Assembly (NCBI GenBank): GCA_012295275.1
Contig: CM022677.1
Span: 23,278,253-23,342,252, forward strand
DNA from: Chrysomallon squamiferum
Taxonomy: Eukaryota; Mollusca; Gastropoda; Neomphalida; Peltospiridae
Length of the DNA stretch: 64,000 nt
Reading direction: 5' to 3'
The position numbers and the translations under genes were made by a program. Numbering within the stretch: the stretch's first letter is position 1; every line of letters starts with the position of its first letter. This document shows positions 31,519-44,490 of this stretch, piece by piece. The notes under the pieces were generated by a model that saw only the letters and a list, made by a program, of their open reading frames with translations, was not told the origin of the DNA and made no database searches.

Positions 31519-34500
31519 CACACACAAACTCATACACAGTCACACGCACACATACACACATTCATTCATTCTCTGATAGACCTTCTCTTAAATTACACAG
31601 TTGTTTGTCTTTATTATTTGTAATACTGAATAAGATGATTGCAGAATGATAAGAATATCTGTATTTTAATAATGCTGGAATGATATAGAAATTGATATAC
31701 AAACAACTACACACACATTATATTTAAATTAATGCTTGAATCAGAAAGTTGGTCTGGAGTCACTGAGGTAACTTACCTGGTACAGTAAAGAGTTTTATTA
31801 CAAAGAAAACAAAGAATCCTTGGGATTGAAACTTGAAGTGTAATCATATCTGGAACAGTCCCAGTGCCTTTAAATGCAATCAGGACTAATTTGGTCTTAA
31901 TTTTATTTTTTAACAATCATACTTTGACATTTTAATTGTATATACTGCCTTTCATTTGTATCATATAGATAATTATATATACATACTCATATCATCTCAG
32001 AACTGACCGTTATTTTGTTAAACTGTGCTGGTCATTTATGTGCACAATACAGATAAGTAAAATGTCACTAAAAAGTGAGATAAAGAAAATTATATTTTAT
32101 GAGAATTCATATTTAATAATATTAAACAAATCCTTTTTTTTTTCTGTTTTTTTTTTTTTAAATTTTCTACTGAAAACTAAAATTGTAAATAACCTTAAAA
32201 ACACATTTTAAATTATATAGTGTTTTATGTTGAATTACCTCTTTTAAGAAAGTATATTTCACCTTTACTGTAGAAATGGCAGTATTAATATTTATGTTTT
32301 TTTTTCACAAATGGAAAAAGTAATATTATTTACTCAATTGTACAATAGACCAGTTAAAGAAACATTGTATTATACATATGTATGTACATAATAACATTCA
32401 TTGAAATTCTGCAGTTGAAATCTCTGTATAGGAGTACAGTATAAACAAAAATGTTATCTACTCATCTACACAGTAGTGTTGTTAATTAGACTGATACCCC
32501 AAATAACCTGAGAGAAATGAGCAATCACCATTTTGTTAGCAAGTTGATGCAGAATCTAATTATCCACATTTTATTACAATGTGGTTTGTTTATTTATCAA
32601 TTACTGATAATGATATAGAATATATATATAAAATATGAAGTAATGTGTCAGTTTGTGTCAATAGGTTGATGTAAAACTGACTCTATATTATCAATATAAT
32701 TATCACAAAGAAAACAGATTATATATTAGACTGATGTAGAACTCATCAGTTAGTGTTAGTGTGTTGATGGAGAATGTGACTGATAGTCTGTTGATTCAGA
32801 ATGTACAGAAATTATCAACATAATCTCATAGTTATATCACTGTTAGCATGTAAACTTACGAGGGATTTGTATAATGTAATATTAACTGGTATATACAAAA
32901 TAATACTAAATACTAACAAATAAAAATTATTGTTTCCTGTAGAATTTTTGCAAATCCAAATTGCGGAAAGCTTTCATTTTCTCATTTCAAATAAGTATTA
33001 TTGCAAAATAAGTTAAAACCAATTTATTTCATTTCAGTCTGCTGGAATAGATATTAGTGTACAAATTAACAAATACTGATGTAAAAATAACATAATTACT
33101 TCTAACTGCAAAACTTATGCAGAATTTTGCCATTTTTATATCTACTCCAATTATTAATTTGACAAATTATTTCAACTGATAAAAACTAAAATTTTATTAT
33201 TATTATTATTATTATTATTACTAGACAATATTGGCCTTAAGCTGATGTTAATTTGTTGGTAAAAGATTTTAGTATTATTCATTTAACTAAATAAATTAAC
33301 GATATTTTTGAATTATGTAAAAACTAATATAATCTGTAGTAGTAGTTGCAGTAGAACGTCAATAATAATAATGATAATAATAATACTAAATATATACTAA
33401 TATGTATAATTGCAGTAGAAATGTCATTAATAATAATACAAATACACATACACCAATAGTAAATTAGCTACTAACAGAATAAAGTTATTTCAGCAGCAAA
33501 ATTGAAATTTGCTAAATAATTTTATTTAGTCATTCTTAATAATAATAAATAACATCATTTATTTATATAATGTAACGTTACTTTACATACATTAAATAAA
33601 TATATTTAAAGTTATATTACATAAACAGATCTGGAACTGTTCTTAAATATGTTGGAAACTGTATTTATTAATGCTGTATAACATACATAAATTAAACATA
33701 ATAAAAAGTATTAATCAGTACTTAATAATGCTGTATAACACAAAAATTGCATTTAAGTCTGGAAATGGCAGACAAATGCTAGAAATTGAGTTTTAATCCA
33801 TGATGGTGAAGAATAAAATTCAGTATGTAACGGTAACATTTCTTATAAGACCTTTTTCTATTTGGTTTCAAGCAAAATGGACTGTTTTGATAGATGATCA
33901 TAATCTGAAGCAAATTCTGCTCTGCAAAAGATGCAGTTTATTTTAAAGCAATTTAATGCCTTCAGTTTCTAGTGTTCGTAATGTATGATAGGATAATTTA
34001 TAATATTTGGGTAAGATGTAAATGTTACAAAATGTCTGCTAAACATATAATGTTAAATACATTCTCAGTATAAACATTAAAAGTGGAAATTTAGACTTCA
34101 TAAGTGACACAAAATGTGTGACAGGAAGAAAAAGCAGCGTGTTATTGATTACAACATTTTATCAAAGAGATGTTCTGATTGGTGTAGAAATCTTTAATTT
34201 TTATAACCCTCATTACCATTAGTTGACATTTCATAACCTTTATTCCATGGTAATTCATTTGCAATAATATATGTTAAGCAGAATAATTGTTAATGTTTTC
34301 TCTATTGTTGATATATTCTCTAACCTATGTATGGCATATGTAATGTATATTTGTTTACTACTGTGTGCAGGTGAATGGACATACAGCTGTTGATACGGCA
34401 AATTTTAATGTCCAATATAAATAATAAAATTTTGTTAGCAAAATCTGAAATCAATAAATTTTTGTCTATGCATCTATAGATTGACTAGTTTTTGTTTTCC

Positions 34501-34845
34501 TTTTCTTTTTCTCGTGTGATTTGTTGTAAGAATTTTCTTGACACTTTTTCACATTCATTATTCTATTTTTATTTTTATTTTATTGTAATTTGTTTATTTA
34601 TTTTGTTTGTTCATTCGTGTTAGTTCTTTTTTTTCTTTATATAAATTATTCTTTTTTTTTTTTTTTTAATCTGTTTTATTACTTTTATGACTTTTATGAT
34701 GTGTATACAGCTTCTCTGATTATAACTAGTTGAAATATAGATAGCAAAATAAATAAATAAATGATAATAATAATAATGGCATACCCGTAAATGATAAAAT
34801 TATAATCTGTACTTGTTGAGTAAATTTCATCTTGAAATCATTTTT

Positions 34846-34972
34846 ATAACCGAGATCCAATAACTCTAGACATATTATAATAATCATCTGAGTCTATTAG
34901 GTAACCCTTTTTATAACAGAGATCCAACAACTCTAGATATATCATAATAATCATCTGAGTCTACTGGGTAAC
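34846..34972. repeat. Local duplication private to unit 1
   Basis: A roughly 65-bp segment containing AGATCCAA and CATAATAATCATCTGAGTCT occurs twice here. The corresponding place in unit 2 (about 46200-46265) has one copy. Confidence 0.85.
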
Positions 34973-35169
34973 AGCTCTCAACTTTTTTGTGTTTCCTCTT
35001 TTATTGTTACAGAGCAGCAGGTTGGACCCTTTGAGGTAGGCAGTCTGAAACAATGTTCCGCAGTTAGTTTACTGAAAGATTATCTATATGATACATTTGA
35101 GTAAATCCAACTTAAAATGTATCTTTTGTGCTTGTTATCTTAAACCATACCCAATTATTCATGATGCCA

Positions 35170-35430
35170 TTCATTTCTACGCAACAATAAACACATTATA
35201 AGCAGTTTCAGCTAAAGATGGTGTGAAGTACAGAAAACAACTGGCTAGGTACGATAATACTTTAATGGAATGGACAATGGAAGAGCTCAGAGCTACTGTA
35301 AACAATCTGAAGATGTGAAAGACATCTTTGATACGATTTAGAATATCTGCAGCTGAGCATGATGGAACTGATGGCCCTAATTAATTAACTGCTATAATGG
35401 GTGAAATTTGCAAAGAATCTGTTTTATAAT
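35170..35430 (+). other. Conserved block upstream of nSTAND-ANK copy 1, possible gene relic
   Basis: Nearly identical to about 46300-46560 in unit 2 and less AT-biased than its surroundings. One frame reads YRKQLARYDNTLMEWTMEEL before a stop, then SLIRFRISAAEHDGTDG. Both copies keep the stops. I do not recognise the source; an old coding relic, a non-coding exon or a regulatory block are all possible. Confidence 0.25.
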
Positions 35431-36399
35431 AAATACCTGACAGATAAAGATGTGTTTATAATATTTTTAAATGTTATTTAGGTGTTTTTCACATTTATAA
35501 TAACTGTTTCAAAATGTCCTAGTTCTAACATAACCGCGACATCGGGCACATTTCAGTAGTAATCAACATTATTTTAGGTGAAACGTTTCACTGATGATAT
35601 ACTTGTCATAACTAAATTGGAGAAAAAAACTCAAAGAATGTGCTTCTCTTTCATCCCAATGAGAAACCTTGAACTTCGCAACAACATTGACCATGTGATG
35701 CAGTTAAAAAAAAACCCCAAAACAACCAAACAAACAAATAAATATTAACATAAAATAACATAAATAGTAACTAAATAAATAAATAAATAATAAAAAATGC
35801 AATAAAGATAACAGAAAATAAACTTAATTTAAAAATAATCCTTTATTTAAACAGTTCATGAAAATAATGAAAGACCGTTGATAAAGCAGCTCTAGTCCCG
35901 TTTTCAACGGGAAGTAAGCAAACGGAATGTCAGAAGCGTTTAACTTGACAAACGGCCTTAGATAAATAAATGAAAGATAAACAAACAGTTACTGGCTAAG
36001 CCTCGAAAAATATATAATAATAATAATAATAAAAGGTTCAAATTGATTGAATTCGGGGTAATTTAATAGTGGCGGATACTTTTGGGTACGAATTACTGTT
36101 AGACATCAAATTATTTGCTCTTGATTTTGTTTTCTTAGAACTAGGAAGTACAAAATCTTTATAAATTAATAAGACATCTCTTCATAAGGTAATAATAAAA
36201 ATTAATAATTTCTGGTGTAGCACGGTTTGGGAACTAATGATTTTGCAAGATTAAGATAAACTGTTAAGAATTCATGGCGAATATTGTGTTAAGAAGACGA
36301 TCGATTTCGAGCAATAACTGAATTTATTGAATTTATTTTATAAATTTATTTATCTAGTCTAATTGTCATTAAAATAAATGTTTTCAGTTTATATTTGCA

Positions 36400-36475
36400 C
36401 TTTGGGTGATAGAGAGACAGAAACAAGTATCAAATTATTGGGTTTATACATGATGTCGCAATTTTAATTTATAAG
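36400..36475 (+). other. Possible 5' non-coding exon of nSTAND-ANK copy 1
   Basis: ATAAG|gtaagt at 36476 is a strong donor and is preserved in unit 2 (end 47695). The next acceptor (cttccag, exon from 36648) opens an exon with 82 untranslated bases before the ATG. The exon start is unknown. Confidence 0.4.
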
Positions 36476-36647
36476 GTAAGTTGCTGAAAGTAAGTGTTAT
36501 CGCCGGACGACACAACAAAATGGGTTACGTTGTTGTTTCTGTTTTAGGAAATAATTTTATTATCATTTTAATAATTTTTCTTCAGTTAACTTTTTAAAAT
36601 AGTATTTAAAACTTATGAATTATAAAATCATTTGATTTCGCTTCCAG

Positions 36648-36805
36648 ATTTCCTCCCACCCACAAACTACTGTTTTGACATATTAACGAAACTAGGAAGT
36701 GTATTGGAATTCATCAAAGACTTCAAAAGATGACCGACATGCAAAAGATTACTAGACCGATGAATGCTCTCACTTTAGGTTCACCAAATCCTTCTCCACT
36801 GACAG
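36648..36805 (+). CDS. nSTAND-ANK copy 1, exon with start codon
   Basis: The acceptor ends at 36647; ATG at 36730; donor ACAG|gtaggt. It encodes MTDMQKITRPMNALTLGSPN and five further residues. Unit 2 carries the same exon at 47864-48021 with the frame intact. Confidence 0.8.
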
Positions 36806-39800
36806 GTAGGTTTTCTTAGACTTTTGTTTATTTGGTTTTTAGTTTGCTGAACTAAGAGAATTTGAAATAACAATGTAGGCCAACAAATGAAGGCTATTAT
36901 TCAGATTTAGCAAAATAGTGATATCTTATTAGTTTTTGAATCATTTATACAAATATATAACTTTTTTTAATACAAAAAAGTATATACACTATAAACTATA
37001 ATGAAATATAAATATACTTTGAATTTTTTATAATTTATATCCTTAGGTTATCCTTTATTAAAATGAAGATATATATTGTTCAAAGTTACATCTTTAGCAT
37101 TTAGTTGTTGGGTTACATATTTAAAAAAAAAAAAACCCCAAAAACACAACAAAATAAAAACAAAACATAAATTAAACAACAATAACAAAAAAATAAAAAA
37201 CACAGCTATGAAAAAAGGTAATGAATAATTGTTTTTATTAATAATGATTTTATTTTGTTACATCATTGTAAAAAACAACAGTGAAATAAATATGTAAAAA
37301 TCTACAACCGTCAATGTATATTCCTAATTCCAAAAATCTGAAAACTTTTTGATCCCACAAATATTAGTAAGAGATCCTCATCTTATTTGACATTTTGGAC
37401 ACTTCTTGACAGTTCTTCTAGTTGTAGAACAATATTTCTTGTAAACTATATGTATATGTATATATATATAAATTAACCATGGTAATTAAACACAATCACA
37501 GCTTGCAGTTAACACACATATATATATATATATATATATAGCTTAACAAAATAATCAGTATCATTTAGCAAAATAATATATTATACTTTAACAGATAATA
37601 TTTTAAACATTATTACTGGAGCTGTTGATAAACAGTTACTAAAAATAGAAATAACATAATTTATGTATTGACATTTTAGCACTCTATCAGAATTCCTGAA
37701 TGTTACAAAAATGACACTGCAAATTGCAATAATGATTTAAAATATTTATTAAAATTATAATTCTTGTTTCAGTTCGGTCAGGCATTGCATCACCTGTGAC
37801 TGTTGCTGGAGTAGAAGACACTGTGGCTTCACGTGAAAAAAGTAAGTTGAAGTTATAAATACACAGTGTAGTTTTTATCAATAGATGTGTGCAAATCTAA
37901 GAAAACGTCACTTGTGTCAATATACATGTGTCTGTAGTGCTCTGTGTTTTAGTATATGTCAGAAAATAAGTTTGTGTTCTTTTGTGTTAGGGTTAATGTG
38001 AATGTTTGCTGTTTGGCTCTGTGTTAATGTTGTTGTGTCTGTGAGTTAGGCTTGGTGTGTTTGTGTATTTTCAGGTATGTGTGATTTTTGTGTCTGATCT
38101 ATGTGCTTCCTGTATGTATAAGTGTTTCTGTCTACCTGTGTGATGTATGTGTGTGTGTGTGAGTGTATTTCTCTTTATTCTGTTTGTATGTGTATTACTG
38201 TATGTGTGTGTTTGTCTTTTAATGGAAATAATGTTTAATTTATCCAAATGAATGTCATTTGTAGGTACATAATTAATGTATAAAAAGAAAAGAAAAAAAC
38301 AAAAAGAAACAAAACAACAAAACAAAAAATCCCAATCCCTCCACAAAAAAACAACAGCAGCCGAATAGATTTACATGGTCGATAATAGGGTATAGGACAC
38401 AGCCAGTGTCTATAACTATTAAATAATGACTTCTAAATAGATATTTAAAAAATATTGCCTTCTCATTGATATAAAACATGTTTAACTTGTGCAAGAAATA
38501 GTTTGATGTGTGAAGAAATTTTAAAAAAATATATTTTTGTTATAATTAAAATTTTGTTATAAAGAATAAAAGTTTGCTCAAACAAAATAAATATAAATAT
38601 GTTTTTTTTAAATTCTAAGGCATTTCCCCCAGACATTCCCCCCAGGCAATTCCCCCCAGTCATTTCCCTGCTCATTTCCCCTGTAGGATATTTCCTCCTA
38701 GGATATTTCCCCCCATATCTCTATTATGTTTATTATAATAATATACTATTGTTAACATTATGTGTATATTAAAATATTTTATATTAAGTTTTAAGCTTAG
38801 TAATATTTTATTTTAAGTAATTGATGGGTTGTTTCTGAGTAGGAGAATAATCAAATGCAATTGTGATAAACATAAAAAGGCTGGTTTTCCTTCAGTGAAT
38901 GAATTAGTGTGAATTAATTACGATTAAGATTGTATGCAATATTAATTCCCCACAATTATATTTATAGAGTGGATTTTTCTTAATATGTTAATTGCAAGCT
39001 GTGATTGTGTTTAATTACCATGGTTAATTTTATTGACGTTAATTAAATACATGTTTGCTTGAATCAAAGAAATTAATTTACAAATGAAACAACTACTAAT
39101 GAGAACTGCTCCAGAGCAGTAGGTACTCTTTGAGGATATAAAAGGAGGTAATATCTTAGTACGAGTCAGTTACTTTCAAATCTAACCATGGCTTCTATTA
39201 CTTCTACATGCGGCAAAAATAAGATAGTTATAGATGGCTACATTTATGTGAAGCAGAAGGATCTCGAACGAGGTGTGGTGTCGTAAGAGTGTCATATATG
39301 TAGATGAGGAAAGGTTAATAGTGGACAGTGTAAGGTTAAGGTCAATGGAGAAACAGTGGGCAGACTGAATGAACATACTCATGCGCCAGTTGTTGGCAGA
39401 TCTGAAGCAATACAAGTTTGGGCAACTATGAAACACCGCACATTGGATACCGTGGAAACACCACAGCAGATCCTTGCCACTGGCTTGCAGAAAATCACGC
39501 AACACAACTAATAACTCCACTCAGAACCATCAGAAGAGCAAACGACTCCTCACCAGTTGCTCAACAAGTAACCAATCTTCTAATTCCTGACAACTGTAAG
39601 CCTATCATGGATTATTTCGAGGATTTGTTCATTGGGCGTCCAGGTCATCGAACAGGCGAGGTCCCACATTTCCACACTCCCTGTGGAACTGTTATGATCG
39701 TGTTGAAGCTGGTCTACCTCGAACCAATAACAACATTGATGGGTGGCATCAACGCGTGGCTGCTTGTGTCAGCTGTCATCATCCAAACATCTGAATATTT

Positions 39801-42800
39801 CTGGACATTTTGAAGAAGGAACAGAATTCACCAAACAGAATGACTAGATCCTAGCAGGAGAATGTCCACCCCCTCAGCTACAGGTATACAGAGATATCGG
39901 GCAACGCCTACAAACACTAGTCAGGGACTACCAGAACAAACCCCATCTCAATTTCCTGCATGGTGTGGCACACAATCTCTAAATGTAAATTTATTATGAA
40001 ATCTAGGACATATATATAACTGTATATAAATGCATACAAATGTACAAAAAAGTTAACACGTTCAACATAATTTGCATTTCATTGTTTCATTTACGTTTTC
40101 ATAATAAAAGATATAATAAAGGAGGGAAATATCCAAGGGGGAAATGACTGGGGGAAGTGCCCGAGGGAAAACTATTCGAGAGGGAATTGCCCTGCAACTG
40201 TTTTTTTTTTTTTAAAACCTTTCACTTACACTGCTACAGACATATGTGGTTTTGTATCTCTGTTTCTCTGCATTGTGTTTATGTAACATTCTTATTTATA
40301 TGTTTAATGTTTTAATTTGTTAAATTGTAGGACATCTCAACAATAGGATTACTGAAGCCCACAGTCTGTTTGTGGAAACAAAAGCTTTCAGACATGCTAG
40401 AGATGCTCTGGCTGATGTTCAACACTTGATTCTTCTAGATGCGCCAGGCTGTGGCAAAACAACCATCTCCCTGATGCTGATGAGAAAATACATTAAAAAA
40501 AAATATCGTTATTATTTTATTGATTCCTACGATGATTTTAATGTAATACATAAAATTGATACTCGTGATAAAAATGTGTTGATTTTTGATGACTTTTTTG
40601 GAAAAAGTGGTTTAAAAGATTTTGTAAAATTGTCCAAAACTCTACAAGATTTGGACAGTATTAGTAGTAAACTGAATAATTTGAAACATGGTGAGGATTC
40701 GCAGCATGATTTAAAAGTGATTTTCACTTCAAGAAACTACATTTTCGCAATGGCAAAACCACAGCTTGGACAGTACGAACGTACAATTATGAAAGATTCA
40801 AATGTAGTTAACTTGTCTGAGTATCCACTTACAGAGACGGAAAGAAAACAAATGTTATTAAAGCACTGCCAGTCTGTAAATATTGAAATGAGTGAAGAAA
40901 AATTAGGAGACATTGTAAAGAAAACAGAAAACACGATAGGCTTTCCCTACAGTTGTAAAATGTTTTCAAAAGTAAACGTTTTCCAGAAAATGCCTGAGTC
41001 ATATTTTTCAACGCCATTCATCTATCTTAAAGATCATTTGGCAGAGATTTTACTGAAAGGGACAGTGCCTGGTCAAGCGTCTGCTTTGGTATTAATGTTT
41101 TTACTGGAAGGAAAACTCATGATCAGAGATCTTGATCCCTGGACACGAAAGGAACCAAAAGTAGAAGAATATATGAACTGTTTATATGCTAATATGACTA
41201 AGGAGCCACATGAAATAACTCAAGGTGCCGTGTCTTTGGAAGGTTCATTTTTAGAAAGAAACAACCAGACATATGTGTTTACTCATCCAGCAGTCTATGA
41301 TGCTATAGCTTCTATCATGGGTAAAAAAGATCCCAATTTGATCCTTAAACATTGTCAGATGTCATTCATCCTAGAATATGTTCATCTAGAGACGAACAAG
41401 TCAGGGATGAACAAAACAGATGATTATGAGTGTTCAGTTACCATACCCGAAGTACATACAGCAATGATGGTAAAACGTTTTGCTGATGAAATAAAGGAAC
41501 GTAATTTCAGAGAGACTTTACCACATGATGTTTTCCAGGAAGAAACATTTGTTGATGAAGTCATTGGAGAATTGGAAAGTGATGACAGTTTGCCTGATAT
41601 ATTTCACAAGTGTGACAGAACACATGGACACTGTTTTTTATTTTGGGCCACACTTTACTCGACACCACAAATTGTGAAAACATCACAAGAAACTAATTTT
41701 GTTAAACATTTTTTGGTGCAGAAAGCCTGTGAACGTTCTGAGTTTAATAACAGCGAACTGCTTGCTGGATTTCTTGGCTGTGCCTTAAGTGGGAACATGA
41801 AATCATTTGAAAGAATCATTGAAAATAAGAATAAATCTTCTAACTTAGAGAACGATAATGTGGCATCAGCAACAGTGGAAGAAATAATAAAAGGAAATTT
41901 GTTAAGATCACTTTCAGAGGAAAATGAACAAAATTCACAGTTTGCATTCTTTGGCAACCAGAGAGATGGCCTACTTCATGTTGCCTGCATTCATGGTTAT
42001 GCAGACATTGTAAAAGAGTTTCTGAAATTAGGGTGTATTGTGAACGGTCGGGGAGAGCTTGGCCGAACACCCTTAATGTACGCCAGCAGATATGGACATG
42101 AGGATGTTGTAAACATTTTACTAGACTTCGATGCTGATATTAACCTTACAGATGACGAAGGAGCAAGTGCACTTCACCTTGCTGCGCGTGGTGGTCACAT
42201 CAGTGTGATGAAAATGTTCACTGATCATGGAGTTGATATCAATGAGAGAGGAGAGCACCAGAGAACACCACTGTTGTATGCCTGCAGATATGGATACTAT
42301 GAGTTTGTAAAGTTTTGTCTTGACAATGGAGGTGACCTCAGCTTGAAATGTGATTATGATTCGTGTTTACATCTGGCTTGTATTTCTGGTAGACTTGATA
42401 CAGTGAAACTTCTGGTGGAGAAGGGAATGGATGTTAATGAACCAGGACAGTTTTCTCGTAGCCCTGTAATGTTTGCAATCCGACATGGAAATATTGAAAT
42501 TGTTGAGTATTTGAAAGAACATGGAGCAGATTTAAATATTGCTGACGACAAAGGGGAAACTGCATTTTCTCTTGCAGTAGTTAGTGGAAACGTTGAACTG
42601 GCCAAACAGTTCCTTCCAATTGTTGAAGGTCTAGAGAATGTATGTGACAAGGAAGGGCTTACTCCTTTTGAAAAAGCCAGTGCACTGGGTCACACTGACA
42701 TGATAAAATATTTCATGGACAACAACAGGGAAGTCCTTCCTTTATCTCGTTGGCTTATTGCTGCATCTTACAAGGGTAGAATGGATATCATCAAACTGTT

Positions 42801-44019
42801 GGTAAAACAGTGTGATATCAATGAAAAAGGACACAAAGGACGGACTGCTTTAATCACTGCTTGTCTTGGAGGGCAGGCAGAAACTGCAGAGTTCCTCATT
42901 GAAAATGAAGCAGAGGTCAATCTTTGTGATGAATGTGACAATAATTGTTGGAACTATGCATGCAGTAGCGGTTCAGTAGATTTAGTCAAAGTGCTCCTCA
43001 AAAAAGGATTTACACTGAAAACAAGATGTCAAAATGAAAAGACTGCTTTAATGTGTGCTTGCAGAACAAATTCTTGTGAGCTTTTTGAGTTCCTTCTTGA
43101 AGCTGATAAAAAAAGTGTTGAAACATTGGATAAACATGGTTTAAACTGTCTTCATCACTGCTGCTTTTCAAAAAGTGACTCTCCAGTGTTATTAGAAAAA
43201 CTGATTGCTCTTGGGTTAGATGTTAACAGCAGAGATGACAGTTTGAAGACTCCGGCTATGTACGCTTGTAGAAATGGTCTGACAAAAATTCTTAAATGTC
43301 TTATTAAGCATAATGCCAACTTAGAACTAAAAGACAAGAATGATCAGAACTGTCTACATTTTGCTTGCTGGACTAAGAGAAGAGATATTGTACAAATTTT
43401 GATTGATCATGGGCTGAACATTAACTGCATAGACAACAATAAAACTACTCCTTTAATGGTTGCTTCATATAAAGGTAATCCAGCAGTGGCTGAGTTTCTT
43501 CTGGAGAACGGGGCTGATGTCAACAAACAAAATAGCTTTGCTCGAAACTGTGTACATGAAGCTGCAAAAGAAAGACAGATACCAGTACTTGAAGTCTTCA
43601 TCAAACATGGTGTTGACATGTACATGGAGGGCAAATATGGAAGGACACCATTCTTGTGTGCATGTCAGTACGGAAACACAGATGTTGTAGAGTTTTTTAA
43701 AAAACACGATGTTAGGGTATTGGACAGAGATAGCAATGGAGCCAATGGCCTTCACCTTTGCTGCATGGGAAAGAAAGATACTTCTTCTGTAGCTAGAAAA
43801 CTGATACACTATGGAATAAATGTCAATGATAGGGACAATAATGGAATGAGTCCAATTATGTATGCTTGTTTACATGGTAATGAGGTACTTTTTAATTTTT
43901 TATATTCAAAAGGAGCTAGCATTCATTTTCAGGATAAACACAGAAGAACATGTTTGCAGTTAGCTAGAAGAGGAGGGAACTCACGGATAGAAGCTAAGAT
44001 TAGAGAATATCTAAACTGA
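36730..44019 (+). CDS. nSTAND3-like NTPase with ankyrin repeats, copy 1 (3 coding exons, 1277 residues)
   Basis: Exons 36730-36805, 37773-37841 and 40331-44019 join in phase 1 with GT-AG borders; the total is 3834 nt including TGA. Residues 1-60 are polar and disordered. Residues about 60-300 are a P-loop NTPase: Walker A LLDAPGCGKTT (K91), Walker B NVLIFDDFFG (D135, D136), a sensor-like LKVIFTSRNYIF segment, then a helical region with VFTHPAVYDAIASIMG, as in nSTAND3 proteins. Residues about 590-1277 form about 21 ankyrin repeats. No signal peptide, membrane segment or effector domain is visible, so a cytosolic product is likely. STAND-repeat proteins commonly act as ligand-triggered oligomerising switches in immunity; that role is inferred. 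The GTG at 40372 is not the start: the reading frame extends upstream through the splice junction, and exons 1-2 are conserved in both copies. Confidence 0.9.
37773..37841 (+). CDS. nSTAND-ANK copy 1, coding exon 2
   Basis: Between tttcag and AAAA|gtaagt, 69 nt, phase 1-1, encoding RSGIASPVTVAGVEDTVASR. The frame-neutral phase means it could be skipped. Confidence 0.85.
38619..40192 (+). mobile_element. Decayed DNA transposon with inverted terminal repeats and FLYWCH/MULE-type transposase (unit 1)
   Basis: The left end (GGCATTTCCCCC, 38619-38720) and the right end (reverse complement GGCAATTCCCTC, 40120-40192) are imperfect inverted repeats of about 75-100 bases. Both carry the words CAGTCATTTCCC and GGATATTTCC. 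In between, a plus-strand relic (ATG 39188) encodes a FLYWCH-like N-terminus with two early stops. Further on it encodes a fragment resembling MULE-type transposases (DYFEDLFIGRPGHRTGE, then in another frame LWNCYDRVEAGLPRTNNNID). The central DDE region seen in unit 2 is missing. No clear target duplication was found. It sits in intron 2 of the nSTAND-ANK gene. Confidence 0.65.
39188..39840 (+). pseudogene. FLYWCH/MULE-type transposase pseudogene, unit 1
   Basis: It starts at ATG 39188 with a frame containing IVIDGYIYVKQKDLER, then TAA and TGA within the FLYWCH-like finger (GYxYxK, CxxC and HxH pattern). The LATGL segment follows, then the internal deletion, then the C-terminal IGRP to PRTNNNIDGWHQRVAA block after a frame change. 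The TGA is shared with unit 2; the TAA is private. Confidence 0.65.
40331..44019 (+). CDS. nSTAND-ANK copy 1, long exon 3
   Basis: A 3,689-nt exon after ttgtag carries the whole NTPase and all ankyrin repeats with no interruption. A single giant exon for NTPase plus repeats may reflect an old retrocopy; that origin is a guess. Confidence 0.96.
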
Positions 44020-44446
44020 CTGCTGTGTAGAGGTTTCTTCTCGTACATGTTGTGTCTTGTAACTACATGTATTTGGAAAAAGTCATTTATTAAATGCACA
44101 AAAGGTTTGCTAATAAGATGTGTTTTATTACAAATAGTGAAGACGGTCACCTGTCAAGTATGCTGATTTCTTCTTATTTAAAAGCTAAATATCAAATATT
44201 CAAGCTGCTTGCAAAATACATACCCCAAAAACATAAAAGAAGATAAAAATATCCACATATATACACATAGATATTTATACATAAATAAGCATGTAATAAG
44301 CATGTAAAATAACAGAATATGCACTGATTAACTGTTTACTGTCTGCAGATACCAGCCTTATTCAGCACAGGTTAGAATGGAAACTGCAGAGAGGCTCTGC
44401 AAATATTCTGATACTTATTAGTATTGGTACATTTCTTTATTTGTTA

Positions 44447-44448
<2 letters not shown>

Positions 44449-44488
<40 letters not shown>
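44449..44488. repeat. (GT)n microsatellite
   Basis: About 20 GT units; the corresponding unit 2 site (about 54464-54510) is a TA/GT mixture. Confidence 0.95.

Positions 44489-44490
<2 letters not shown>

Larger units (their letters stand above)
27433..34440 (+). other. HR3 3' UTR and intergenic DNA
   Basis: About 7 kb of AT-rich sequence without recognisable genes. Candidate polyadenylation hexamers include AATAAA at 28599-28604 and a TAAATAAATT context near 29566. The stretch contains (CT)n at 29959-30004, (GT)n at 30501-30531 and (CA)n at 31460-31516. The end of the HR3 transcript cannot be fixed. Confidence 0.7.

Noticed and set aside
35896-35911. Short palindrome cccgttttcaacggg upstream of nSTAND-ANK copy 1
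   Set aside because: Unit 2 has lost one arm (tatcgttttcaacggg), so it is unlikely to be a conserved hairpin or operator.
38071-38494. Minus-strand frames near 38.1-38.5 kb
   Set aside because: Phe/Thr-His rich, from GT and A-rich sequence in intron 2 of copy 1; not maintained intact in unit 2.
40372-40374. GTG at 40372 as the start of the nSTAND-ANK protein
   Set aside because: It is an internal Val codon. The frame extends upstream to the splice junction at 40331 and joins in phase to exons conserved in both copies.
40527-44150. Minus-strand frames of 60-114 codons across the nSTAND-ANK exon
   Set aside because: They are antisense shadows of the plus-strand coding sequence and recur identically in unit 2.
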